DNA from: Incurvaria masculella
Lineage: Eukaryota; Arthropoda; Insecta; Lepidoptera; Incurvariidae
Reading direction: 5' to 3'
Length of the DNA: 64,000 nt
Assembly: GCA_946894095.1 (NCBI GenBank)
Contig: OX335656.1
Location: 6,711,001-6,775,000, forward strand
Under the pieces are notes generated by a model. It had not been told where the DNA came from. It was given only the letters and a program-made list of their open reading frames with translations, and ran no database searches. Made by a program: the position numbers and the translations under genes. The first letter of the stretch is position 1; each line of letters opens with the position of its first letter. This document shows positions 54,427 to 64,000 of the stretch, piece by piece.

Positions 54427-54976
54427 ACTTTATCGTGCAACGTAACAACTTTGACCTTGACATTTTTGGCAGTAATTCACCAGTCCATTACATTTTTAAT
54501 GTAATTGTCCAAAGTGACTTTTCACCTATGCCACTTCAATCTCAACCAATCTGTGAGGTGAACTCGTTGCAGTCGGCGCAGTTAAATGCATGCAGTACAT
54601 CCTCAACCAAAACATTTGCAGCAAAACTTCCTCGCACGACCCCCAAAAAACGGGGCTGCACGTCGAGCGGGTGGCCGAGGGGGGAAGGCGTGTGCACGGA
54701 CGAAGCGCCCCCCCCCAGGCCGCCAGGGGGCGGTAGGGGGAGGCATGTTCGCGAACGAAACCACCACAGTAATCAAAACTGTACGTGTCCGCATTTAACG
54801 GTTTATGCAAACCATTCACTTAAATTTTCATTACGTCCCTCAATGAGCCAAGTTGGATATGAAGCAATTTAAATTTTCATGCCGCCTAAACGACGCGACG
54901 CAGGTGGGGGGCCGCGTAAAGTTTCGCCCGTCTGTAAATTTTAATATGGGAGCCTCTCCGCGAATGTGTTCGAGAG
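54427..54976. other. Single-copy DNA with GC-rich islet
   Basis: 54590-54760 is GC-rich (GGGCGGTAGGGGGAGGC and C-runs), giving frames open on both strands. I recognise no product. Confidence 0.4.
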
Positions 54977-55492
54977 CAGCAGGTCTATTCCTGGCATTCA
55001 GTAATCAGGAATAAGGAATCCTGAGTCTAGATAACAGCTTTCGTACCGGTTTTCAAAGCGATTTTCTTGACGAAAATATTCCGGAGCATAGTTTTAGGGT
55101 TCCGTACCCAAAGGGTGAAAACGGGACCCTATTACTAAGCCTCCGCTGTCCGTCCGTCCGTCCTTCTGTCACAGGGCTGTATCTCATGAACCGTAATAGG
55201 TAGGCAGTTGAAATTGTCACGGACTGTGTATTTATTTTCCCGCTATAACAACAAATAGGTAAAATAAAAATATATAATTTAAGAGGGGCCCCATACAAAA
55301 AAAAAATGTGCTGTTTATGGTACGAAACCCTTCGTGTGCGAGTCCGACTCGCACTTGGCCGGTTTTTTTAAAATTAATCAAGGTTTGTCGATAAACTCGC
55401 TTTGAAAATCGCTATAAAAGCGTTTTTCTAGACTCAAGATTCCTGATTCCTGATTATTGAATGCCAGGAATAGACCTCCTGATTACTGAATG
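54977..55492. mobile_element. CAGCAG foldback split by a hairpin-ended element
   Basis: The left half (54977-55095) runs from CAGCAGGTCTATTCCTGGCA to ATTCCGGAGCATAGTTTT. The right half resumes at about 55370 with TAATCAAGG...GCTATAAAAGCG, TTCTAGACTCAAGATTCCTG and GAATGCCAGGAATAGACC. Another half-terminus (GATTACTGAATGACAAGAAT, AGACC) is duplicated at its right edge. Confidence 0.8.
55096..55369 (+). mobile_element. Hairpin-ended element, full copy
   Basis: AGGGTTCCGTACCCAAAGGG, TGAAAACGGGACCCT, the CCGTCCGTCCGTCC run, CGCTATAACAACAAATAGG and GTGCGAGTCCGACTCGCACT, TGGCCGGTTTTTT. It sits in the T-run at the centre of the foldback. Confidence 0.9.
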
Positions 55493-55782
55493 ACAAGAAT
55501 AGACCTTCTCGAGGAATACGCCTGTTGTGGACGTGGAGGGTGCGAGTCGGGTGCAGTTTGCGGCAGCGCCGCCGAGTCGCGCTCGACTGTGTCCTTGAAA
55601 CCGCACTGAGACCTGCTCGTAGTTACTGACTTTTGAAATGTTATCGCCTCTACATGCTGGTGATTTCAGGAGTGTTCTGATGTTTGTACTTTCCAATAGC
55701 GTAATTTCTAAATAATCAAAACTGTATGGATTCATTTGATGAGTTGCAAAAGTACATATCTTACTTACCGGCTAGAAGATTT

Positions 55783-55945
55783 AGCCTGGTTTTCACTATG
55801 TGCTGATTTATTCCAATTGACCCTTAAATGGCCTTTATTACTAAAGTACTGATTAACTTGTACTGGTATTGATTGCAATCTGCTAAGAAAGGCCCTTAAT
55901 ATGTAGCGATTGAGCTAACCAGTAGTAGGTGAAAAAGGCCTTAGC
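55783..55945 (+). mobile_element. TTTCACC MITE, reference copy
   Basis: AGCCTGGTTTTCACTATGTG at the left and AACCAGTAGTAGGTGAAAAA, GGCC at the right, with TTA just outside both ends (a possible 3-bp target duplication). The centre has TGGCCTTTATTACTAAAGTA and CTGCTAAGAAAGGCCCTTAA. Noncoding. Confidence 0.9.
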
Positions 55946-56160
55946 TACATAAATTAGACTAGTGACTCTCTGAGATGTAGACTTCGCAAGTCCGTCTTTG
56001 CATGGGTTAAAACTAAAAACAAAATGCTATAATTTTCTTGTATTTTTCTCAGGCTTCAGATCTTATCACAGTTATTTTTTTAAACCAGTTCGACAAAAAA
56101 AAACATGTAATTATCGTACCTGCTCCCATAATCTCACGAGAATCGGTTAAGCAATGCGAC

Positions 56161-56396
56161 CAGCAAGTCTATTCCTGGCATTCAGTAATCAGGAATCAGG
56201 AATGCTGTGTCTAGAAAACTGCTTTTATAGCGATTTTCAAAGCGAGTTTTACTACGGAAAAACTTGATTGATTAAAAAAAACTATGCTCCGGAATATTTT
56301 TTTTATGAAAATCTCATCGAAAACCGCTACAAAAGCGGTTTTCTAGACTCAAGATTCTTGATTCCTGATTACTGAATGCCAGGAATGGACCTGCTG
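56161..56396. mobile_element. CAGCAG foldback, complete, 236 bp
   Basis: About 72 bases at each end are inverted copies: CAGCAAGTCTATTCCTGGCA, TTCAGTAATCAGGAATCAGG, ...TCTAGAAAAC on the left, mirrored from 56325 to ATGGACCTGCTG. The centre has TTGATTGATTAAAAAAAACT, ATGCTCCGGAATATTTT. Noncoding. Confidence 0.9.
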
Positions 56397-56590
56397 TAGA
56401 GGAGAACAGCTGAACAGACGTACGAAAGCATTTTTGTCCAAGCTGAAATGGAGATTCGTTCGCGCTTCGCGCTCGCTCGATCAATTAGATTATCACTCAG
56501 ATTATTAGCATTTGGGCCGCTTGTCTTTCAGACTAACATTGATTCATTTGCATTTTCTTAACCCTTTTTTATGGTTGACTCATTTTTTTT

Positions 56591-56987
56591 TTTATGCGAC
56601 CTGACATGGATGGCTAACACCACAAAACTACCGTTATGATATTAGCCCAATACATCTCATTCCCGAAGGAATTCGGTGCCATGCCAGGACCTTCCCTTTA
56701 TGAGCACGGCTACATTAAACTGGATGGAAAACACGTACAATTTTTCATTGCCGCTTCGACCATCTTTTCATCCAATGCGATGGTACCATCCCGGGTGGGC
56801 ATAAACCCTACCACCTAGTAGGGGAAGGGGACCTACAGTTTTACATGGATTCCGAACCATGGAGCAGCTCGCATTCGTAACGAAATGCACTTATCGAACT
56901 CGGAAAGAGAAAGACAGTGGTGCATGTCGACCCAGGTCTCTGGTACGCTAGGCCAGTCCCCGCGCCACTAGGCTACGAGCCGCTCAA
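56591..56987 (-). mobile_element. tRNA-headed SINE, full length
   Basis: The minus strand starts GAGCGGCTCGTAGCCTAGTG, GCGCGGGGACTGG with a clear A box. The B-box region is shortened (ACCTGGGTCGACATGC), so the internal promoter is damaged. The body is complete to TAGTTTTGTGGTGTTAGCCA, TCCATGTCAGGTCGCAT and an A tail. ACTCAT occurs just outside both ends. Confidence 0.9.
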
Positions 56988-57160
56988 ATCTACTCATAAT
57001 ATCGGCACAACATACCAAATTTAAGACATTTACTTAAGACATCTAACTTAAGACATTTTTATTTACACGGTATACAATAAATGAGTTTCCGGCAACGATT
57101 AAGCTGATAATTACGTACGCGTACGCCATATGCCGCGCTTAACATAAAAAGATCATTTTT

Positions 57161-57468
57161 AGGGTTCCGTACCCAAAGGGTGAAAACGGAACCCTATTTC
57201 TAATCCTCCGCTGTCCGTCCGTCCGTCCGTCCGTCCGTCCTTCCGTCTGTCACAAGGCTGTATCTCATGAACTGTAATAGGTAGGCAGCTGAAATTTTCA
57301 CAGAATAAGTATTTAATTTGCCGCTATAACAACAAATTATAACATTAAAAAATAATAAAAATAAAGGGGGGTCTCCATACAAAAAACGTGATTTTTTTGT
57401 GTTAAATCTTGTACGATGGGACGGAACCCTTCGTATGCGAATCCGACTCGCACTTGGCCAGTTTTTTA
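57161..57468 (+). mobile_element. Hairpin-ended element, longest copy
   Basis: AGGGTTCCGTACCCAAAGGG, TGAAAACGGAACCCT, then GTCCGTCCGTCCGTCCGTCC and more, CGCTATAACAACAAATTA, TGTTAAATCTTGTACGATGG and ATGCGAATCCGACTCGCACT, TGGCCAGTTTTTT. The tetranucleotide run is expanded relative to other copies. Confidence 0.9.
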
Positions 57469-57947
57469 AATAGGTATACATCGTTATTTTCGTTTGCATT
57501 TCCATGCAATTTTGATTTCGAGAGAAAGGGACAAAACATTGTATAACTATTTCCAGGATGATCTGGGTATATTAGTTACAGAGACTGTGCCTATTAAACA
57601 AAAATTTGAAGCGAAGAATCGGAACTAATTTTTCCTCAGCCAATTTGATCTTAGCCAGGGGTGATCTAAGGTTAATACTATTCAATTTATTTCTGCCTAC
57701 AGAAGGAAATGAAAATTACTATTTTAGGTTAACAAAATTATTCAAAATAAAACTAAATTAAATCTTGTATCATTGTAATACAAAAAACTGGGTGGTAAAA
57801 GTCGGGCTTTTACCGGTACTTTTTTTTTTCTTGAATTCTATGAAGAAAATAAACTCCAACGTCAATCCCGAAGGTTTTAACTCCGTCAACCGATTTCGTT
57901 TTGCCATACAATTTAGATTAAACTTTATTCTGTAGGTTTTTTTATTA
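57469..57947. other. AT-rich DNA
   Basis: Nothing recognised. A short inverted word (GTAAAAGTCGGGCTTTTACC) lies at 57795-57814. Confidence 0.45.
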
Positions 57948-58110
57948 ATTACTAGCTGCGGTACCCGGCTCCGCTCGGGTTAGCGTCGGCTAAATTATTT
58001 CATGGATAAAAAGTATCCGACATGGCTGATCCAAAATAGGGTCAAACTGGTCCAGGACAATGCATCCATCTACCAAATTTGATCAAGATCGTTCGAGATG
58101 AAATAGCATG
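57948..58110 (-). repeat. AGCTA repeat, 3' part
   Basis: TTACTAGCTGCGGTACCCGG, CTCCGCTCGGGTTAGCG at the left is the reverse strand of the family end. The interior (CTACCAAATTTGATCAAGAT, CGTTCGAGATG) is of a different subtype. Confidence 0.65.
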
Positions 58111-58114
58111 ATTT

Positions 58115-58282
58115 AGGGCCGAGTGCACGAAAGAACAAAAAATCAAAATCAACGTCAAAGTATGATCAAACACGTCACTTTTTGTGGACAGTATGGAAGG
58201 AACTCTATGCGGTTCACTAAAAGTGACGTTTTTCAACATTGATTAACTCAGCCGTTTCTTCGTGCAACCGGGGCTTAATGAG
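58115..58282 (+). mobile_element. CACGAA MITE, ~168 bp
   Basis: GGCCGAGTGCACGAAAGAAC, ATCAAAATCAACGTCAAAG, AAACACGTCACTTTTTGTGG, GGAAGGAACTCTATGCGG, and the end TTCTTCGTGCAACCGGGGCT, TAA. Opposite orientation to 15690-15862. Confidence 0.8.
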
Positions 58283-58384
58283 AAACATCCAATAATTCCC
58301 ATTTAGAGCTTCGGTGACATTTGGTGGCTATTTAAAAAAAAAGCATTTGCCGCCAGAACCTTTCTGCACTTGCACTGCAACATT

Positions 58385-58512
58385 GTTTACCTAGTAAGTA
58401 AGTAACGTGTAATGTAGGTAAGTTTTGCGTGCACTCCAACCCACAGCCAGCCTCAACATCGAAAACAGTAACCCATCTCGAACCTGACAGCTCCCAGAGA
58501 TCCTATACATTG
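58385..58512 (-). mobile_element. 5S-headed SINE, head fragment
   Basis: The minus strand has GAGATGGGTTACTGTTTTCG, ATGTTGAGGCTGGC, matching the 5S-like head (TGGATGGGTGACC ... TTGAGGCTGGCC) in decayed form. The body fades out after 58400. Confidence 0.55.
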
Positions 58513-59387
58513 ATAAAATACGCACATAAATCGGGTTAGTGGTTCGCAAGTTATAAGAATTTAACACTCACTACTCACCCTTCAGGTAATGAAGCGTTAT
58601 ATTATGTAGCCTATAAGTTTTGAGTAGAATCAGGCTAGACGTAGATACAATCCGCATCTAAATCGAGTAATTGGTTCTCAAGGATTTTGCCAAGTAGTCC
58701 TAAAGTTGCGGGAAATACCAAGCCGTACCCGCCCCCCCTCCCCGCACCCGCCCCCGTCGGACCGCCCGCCTAATCACGAACTAAACAAACACTAACTAAC
58801 TAAACACTCTGCACAAAACACGATATACGAATTTGTTTTGTGTATCAGTTGACAAAAGCAAACTCAGTAGATTAGGTAACAGACAACTTTTTTTTTTTTA
58901 TTTGATATGACTTGAAGTCAAATCCTTTTAAGCCGTACGAATTGTTTTATTTATTTAAAATTTGGATATTAAAAATAATAAAACACTGTTGGTAACGCGA
59001 TTTTTGTTTGACTGATGTAATGACGTGGAATCTGATGCAGTTTATCTCGCGTGCCGAAACTAATACAAAAGAAACGCGAGTTTCGGAACGCGACATTAAA
59101 CTCCTCCAACTATGTATTCTGTGCTCCAACGCACACATGCACATTGTTTTGATAGATATGATCTTTGACGTTAGGAACACACCTACATTACTTAGACATC
59201 TATGAGTGCTTTATACCATAGCAATAAAGCTCAAATTGACTACGTTTTAGTTACAAATCAGATGTATGGGAAAAAGAAAAGGGCTATTTTTAGGGTTTTT
59301 CCAGCAATAATTCTAATTTTTCTCGCCGTAAAAACCATCCTTGAACTTCAACGAACATTTTAAAAAAAGATTTGGCCAAATTGGTCC
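58513..59387. other. Single-copy DNA
   Basis: A GC-rich patch at 58718-58775 (CCCGCCCCCCCTCCCCGCAC), otherwise AT-rich. No gene recognised. Confidence 0.4.
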
Positions 59388-59530
59388 AGGCGTTGAATGA
59401 ATGAATAAATTCTTTATTGTGCATAACAAAAATACAATTTCAGAGAAAACATACAGCAAAACAACAATACTGCACAAAGGCGGACTTATCACTAAGAGTG
59501 ATTTCTTCCAGTCAACCCTTGGGGTGATGA
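59388..59530 (-). mobile_element. LINE 3' end
   Basis: The minus strand reads AGGGTTGACTGGAAGAAATC, AC...GATAAGTCCGCCTTTGTGCA, ...TTATGCACAATAAAGAATTT, then ATTCATTCATTCAA. The GTTGACTGGxAGAxAxC, AAGTxCGCCTTTGT and CAATAAAG order is one I know from lepidopteran LINE 3' UTRs. No coding part. Confidence 0.6.
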
Positions 59531-61614
59531 GGAAAGGCAATAGAAATATCTGTTGTTGAGTTATGCGCTTACCAACACATTTTGCGATTCATTTTTATAT
59601 TATAGATTATCTAACAAGTAGTTTTGATGCTATCAAGAATCGAATTGAACGCTTACTTCTGCAGCCACACCACGCACTAGGCAATTCCTCGGGGATGGTC
59701 AACACACCAAGGTCGAAATCATCTAATTTCATTTGGCATTTCTGATCTTTATTTTCTTGTTCGATGTCTTTCATGTTTTTGGTCTTTAATGATATTTGAC
59801 ACATTGCGAGTCTATACGCCTGGAATTTCTAAAAAAGTTTTCGTAAACAAAATTAACAAAATTATTACACGACGTCAAACAGTTTGTCCGTCCGAACTTA
59901 CTTGATTTAAATAAAAAAATAACAAATTGTTTTATTTTGAACCCCTTTGAATCCCAAAAGACGCCTACGATGTTGGGCACAAGTTATACACTAGTAAGTA
60001 ATAATAGTAAGTTATGCATACAACTTACTATTATTGTTATGTTAAAATTTATTCTATAGCGCTCAGAACAAAAACGCCATGCGAACCTAATGTTCGCTTA
60101 AAAAGTAAAAACATACTCATGGCTAACCTAAACTACAAATATATCTTCACAAACGGATAATTACTTACTTAACAAAAAAATATCTTAGCCTAAAATGAAT
60201 AAGCAGTGGGTAATTTGCATTGTTATAATGGCAACACATCCCTGTAGCCGCGAAGATGCGCTTGGTTGAACGTTTTGAAATAGAAATATAGCCTATTTAT
60301 TTCCTTTTCGGTCTCGAAGAACTTTCGCACGTTCAAAACAATCTTTAGAACTCCACTTTTGTAGAACTTCGGCATGATTTAACAAGTTTAAAATCCTGTA
60401 AAACATTCGACAAGGACAGGGGAAAGCCGATATCCGAATGACGTTCAAGATGGCGACCGTTTAGTTCCGATTTTTGCCATGCGCAAAAAGAGCTATGTGG
60501 CACTTTAGCTGAGATGGCGATGATAATTTCAGTTGCCAATATATCTGGTACCAGCACCTAGCTCGAAAGTAACGGTATCATTACACAAGTTTGAATAATT
60601 ATGCCCCTTTCGCCGTACAGTCGCGTATACATGTGTGATATCGATATATTTATATGGAAGCCTAGGCCACCAACATCGTCTGCGTGACAGGGTTCTAGTG
60701 TTCTATGCAACTGGACAGTATGAAACCTTAAGAACTGTGAGTACACCTTATAATATTAGTTTTGTATTTATTATTATTTTCCATGCCAAATACTTTTGGA
60801 TTAATATTTTTTCATTAATCTACATATTCTTTGTGATTCTGTGCTGTGACTAAAGGGACAATAATATGTGTTTATAAGCTTACATGTATTCAATACGTAA
60901 AGGTTAAACAAAAAAAGGAAAATATTTTAACCCGAATCATAAGTTGGCAAAGCTTCATGAAAAAACATTTCCGAAAGCCTCTGATAGCTACGTTCCGCGT
61001 ACGTGAATATTAAATTCATATAGAATAATAACATAATCCCTGAAATTTAATTTGAACGCGTTGCATTTTATTTTGGCTAAAAGCAAACAAATCCAATTTT
61101 ATTGGATCCTGCTGCAAATATTTTGCATTTATCCATTTTATTTAACTCATAGGCAGCGAATTATTATATTTAATACTCAAATAAGCCGATTTTAATATGT
61201 GCTTTAATTTATTCAATGCCTTTTACCATCTATGACATACCATTTACATTACGGTTATGATATATTGATAATATTATAAAGTGAGCTGTTATTTAGGTTT
61301 CCATACTTCCGTTACTCAGGAACCCTTACGAATTTTAATCGTATAATGTACGAATTTAAAGTATTTAAGAGTGCAAGCAACCAAAGGGATATTTCAGAAC
61401 TTTGGATAGCATGTATTTTATAATTACTATTATACATTTCAATAAAATCTCAAGCAGCAAAGCTTTGATTTATCATTTACAATTCATATAAGAGTTTGAA
61501 GGAAAAATAGAAGCTTCGGATATTGATACGCGCCCAAGGAAATTCATTTTAATGATGGGAATTTAATGATTCCTATTTTTTTTTATGTTAATAGGTTTTT
61601 ACAAGTGTATATAG
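59531..61614. other. AT-rich DNA
   Basis: Long single-copy stretch. A perfect hairpin lies at 60000-60035 (listed). Near 60667-60740 a plus frame encodes HQHRLRDRVLVFYATGQYET before a GTGAGTAC donor-like site; FYATG occurs in Harbinger-type transposases, but the match is too short to call. Confidence 0.35.
60000..60035. repeat. Perfect 14-bp hairpin
   Basis: AATAATAGTAAGTT is followed after 8 bases (ATGCATAC) by its exact reverse complement. Confidence 0.85.
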
Positions 61615-61905
61615 TAACTCGTACTAATATTATAAATACAAAAGAAACTCTGTCTGTCTTTTACATTATCTCGCCCAAACCGCTGAATTAATTTTTACGC
61701 ATCTTTATATAAAGATATATTGGACTTTGGAGAAGGACATAGGCTACCTTTTGCAACAAAATATATAATAGAAGGTGGTAAAAATGTTTTTACCACCTTC
61801 TATTTTTTATGTAGAACTCATATAATGCCCAGGTAATAATTCAGGCCGACATCAGTCCCAAAACGACATTGATACGGGCGGAGCCGGGTACCTCAGCTAA
61901 TATAT
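61615..61905 (+). repeat. AGCTA repeat, full copy with internal hairpin
   Basis: TACTAATATTATAAATACAA, AAGAAACTCTGTCTGTC, AAACCGCTGAATTAATTTTT, AGAAGGACATAGGCTACC and the end CATTGATACGGGCGGAGCCG, GGTACCTCAGCTA. At 61767-61804 AATAGAAGGTGGTAAAAA is followed after only TG by its exact reverse complement. Confidence 0.8.
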
Positions 61906-62291
61906 TATAATTTCGAGTTCATGGTAAGATTTTTTTTATATTCGTCATTTTAAAATTTTGCTTATATAGTCAATAAACAAATACCAACATCAGGATTGAC
62001 ATAACGCTCGAGCGTTAGCAGATACAGTGGCATCGATAAAGAAGAATCTTATAATTTGTGTTACATGATTTATTTAATTACAACAAAATTGCAGCTAGTA
62101 TATTATAAACTCGAGTTGATGGTAAAATACTTTTTATTTTTATAATTTATAAATTTCGTCCACATAGTACATAAACAAATACCTACATCTTATTGACATA
62201 CAATTCAGTTGACATTAAAGCTACAGTGGCATCGATAAAAATAATCTTATCATTTTAATTACATAATGTATTTAATTACAACAAAATTGCC
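61899..62291 (+). repeat. Tandem duplication, ~198-bp unit, two copies
   Basis: TATATTATAA begins each copy (61901 and 62099), each just after CAGCTA. Both share GTCAATAAACAAATACC/ TACATAAACAAATACC, GATACAGTGGCATCGATAAA / CTACAGTGGCATCGATAAAA and a TTAATTACAACAAAATTGC end. Divergence is moderate, so the duplication is not recent. Confidence 0.8.
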
Positions 62292-62504
62292 CGCAACGCG
62301 TGTTTTTTTGACTCACTCACTCCAAAAGTTTTAATAATATTTTACATGTGCGTCGTGTTTGGATGCGCGTCCAGCTTAATTAAACAAAACATAATATTCT
62401 GTCGGCTCGGCGGAGGCGCATTGTTTCCGGTTCCGACCGTGGCGCCCTCCGGCGATGCGCCTCCCGCCCGCCCATAGTCTTGGCTGTCGTCTCACTCGTA
62501 TTTT

Positions 62505-62972
62505 TTAAGGCGGGACTTCTCGCTCATCTCCCCATACAAGCGGGGAAAGAATATCATGCGCGCAATTCTTGTCGGATATACAAAAATATACTGAAAAAAG
62601 ATTTATTTAGTCCAACTAGACTTTTTGATGACCATTGGCATTGTAAAATTGTGTTTGGTTTCTAAGTTAAAAGGTCCGAAAGCTCGACTTTTTTGCGCGT
62701 TATACATTAAGTTTAACAATAAAACAAGAACATCTAAAAAATCTTAGTCATCAAGCCTAGCCTGTTCCGTGAAGATTCAAAATCAATTAGGTTTTCTATG
62801 ATTTTTTACAACACCGTTAATGATTTACTTTTAGCTAAAAATTGCATGAGAACAAAACACTTTGCGCATTTTAGTTCTTACTGTCTTTTTCTTTAAACCA
62901 GAACGCAATAGCATAATTTTTTGCCATGCCCGCCAATAAGTTTCGCAGTCCCGTCAGAAAGAGCGCTCTTAA
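62505..62972 (-). mobile_element. TTAA557 element, near full length
   Basis: Reverse orientation. GCTCATCTCCCCATACAAGC, GGGGAAAGAATATCATGCGC, GATGACCATTGGCATTGTAA, GTGTTTGGTTTCTAAGTTAA and CACTTTGCGCATTTTAGTTC. The end AGAAAGAGCGCTCTTAA retains TTAA but has a changed terminal repeat. Confidence 0.8.
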
Positions 62973-64000
62973 ATTTTTTTTTGGGATCAATTAGTAACGA
63001 TGTCAGCACCATTTGGTCTTTTTTCCTTAACCATCTCCTTACAAAAAACAAAATGTTATTGCCTTTTTCAGAGCCTGACTATTTCAGTATGGTCTGGATG
63101 TTTTCGATGTACAAGGTAACAATCACCAGCTGTTGCCTCTCAACTGCAGACCTTTTATAATATGGTACACGTATTCATCTCACTCATACTTGCCTAAAGC
63201 TTTTGTTCGATGGACGATAATCCTTTCAGGCAATCTAATCGACAAGAATATTGTATATTTAGTAGTTTTATTGGCTAAGTCGTTCTGAATTGCTAGGATT
63301 TCTCTGGCATTTCTTTCCACTTTTATTTCCAATTTTACCCGTTTTTATGGGACCAGCTGCGGGAGCACAAATAAGAGTGGATACTTGTCGAGCAACAGAG
63401 ACAAGAACTTTAGTCGACGATTTTTATGCAATGTGATAGCACAAATGGAAAGTTCGAATATTTTTTCGAGGTAGAGAGTTATGCTTGATATAAAGTGGCA
63501 ACACCCATCGCTTTGTCCACAAGAACTGTCACTGTGAAACCTTCCTGACCATGGCCTGCTTCGTGCCATTTGGTACAAGGAGCAAAAAATAGCGTTTTAG
63601 AGAATAGCGGCCACGGAGGAGGGAGGTAGAGAGGAGATGGTCTAAGCAAACTGGGTCTGTGTCCAGGTCCACGAACTGGGTCTCTACGTCACTGCCCACA
63701 TGATAGAAAGGCGTGGCTTAGCGTCATTCGCGACATGGCGCTGGCGGTGTTAAGTTGTGGGGCAATATGGTGGTCTGCGGCGCAATGTTCGGCAAAAAGT
63801 CAATTACACGATAAGATTTTGTGTAAAATGTTTCAAACATGACACAAGAAAAAATAATCTAAAGTCTGTAGGTGGAATTACGTTTTATTTGTCAGTAAAA
63901 CACTTCATATTTTATAATTTGAGTCAATATTCGAACATTGTATCGATGTATTTCTATTTGCCAATCACTTTCTTTGTACGGTAAGAAATTTTGATCTCAT
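62973..64000. other. Single-copy DNA
   Basis: AT-rich to about 63590, then GC-richer (63600-63790), with a plus frame reading HCPHDRKAWLSVIRDMALAV that I cannot assign. Nothing else recognised to the window end. Confidence 0.35.

Noticed and set aside
54435..54872. 145-codon plus-strand frame
   Set aside because: It spans a GC-rich islet where frames on the opposite strand are equally open, and its translation (Arg/Pro/Gly-rich) has no recognisable motif.

Overview
The window looks like lepidopteran (moth or butterfly) nuclear DNA. It is AT-rich and almost free of coding sequence. It is packed with short interspersed elements, palindromic MITEs, LINE tails and satellites of types I know from Lepidoptera, and it contains an interstitial tract of the insect telomere repeat TTAGG. 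No complete protein gene was found. Most open frames are chance frames in AT-rich DNA, frames through repeats, or frames through short GC-richer islets. All family names below are my own working labels, based on copies compared inside this window.

Layout. 0.3-0.9 kb: a TIR element with a nested copy of the 165-bp TTTCACC MITE. 2.4 kb: a foldback. 4.4-4.9 kb: a Penelope-like retroelement remnant with a GIY-YIG end. 5.0-6.7 kb: a ~187-bp satellite. 7-12.5 kb: SINEs, MITEs and two minus-strand exon-like segments (9.4-9.6 and 11.4-11.75 kb). 14-19.3 kb: foldback remnants, a nested hairpin-ended element and three head-to-tail SINE copies. 24.4-24.9 kb: a TTAGG tract between mirrored 15-bp repeats. 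28-29.3 kb: two LINE tails pointing away from each other. 31.6-32.4 kb: a foldback repeat joined to another LINE tail. 38.9-39.8 kb: an exact 96-bp tandem array. 40-46 kb: MITEs and SINEs, including a bacterial/plastid-type tRNA-Leu-like sequence. 46.2-48.5 kb: TTAA foldback and a composite repeat with two nested elements. 49-58.5 kb: dense nested SINEs, hairpin-ended elements, 557-bp TTAA elements and foldbacks. 59.4-64 kb: a LINE 3' end, a 198-bp duplication and mostly unannotated AT-rich DNA.

How the parts relate. The SINEs share one body but carry two different Pol III-type heads, one tRNA-like and one 5S-rRNA-like. They probably depend on LINE machinery in trans, and the window holds 3' remnants of at least three LINE types. 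The TTAA and TTTCACC families have no transposase visible here. Nested insertions at 17.1, 40.2, 55.1 and 47-48 kb give a relative order of insertion. Between repeats lie about twenty GC-richer single-copy islets. These are the best places to look for conserved regulatory DNA or small exons; the window may be a large intron or intergenic region. All family assignments are from pattern recognition without database search.
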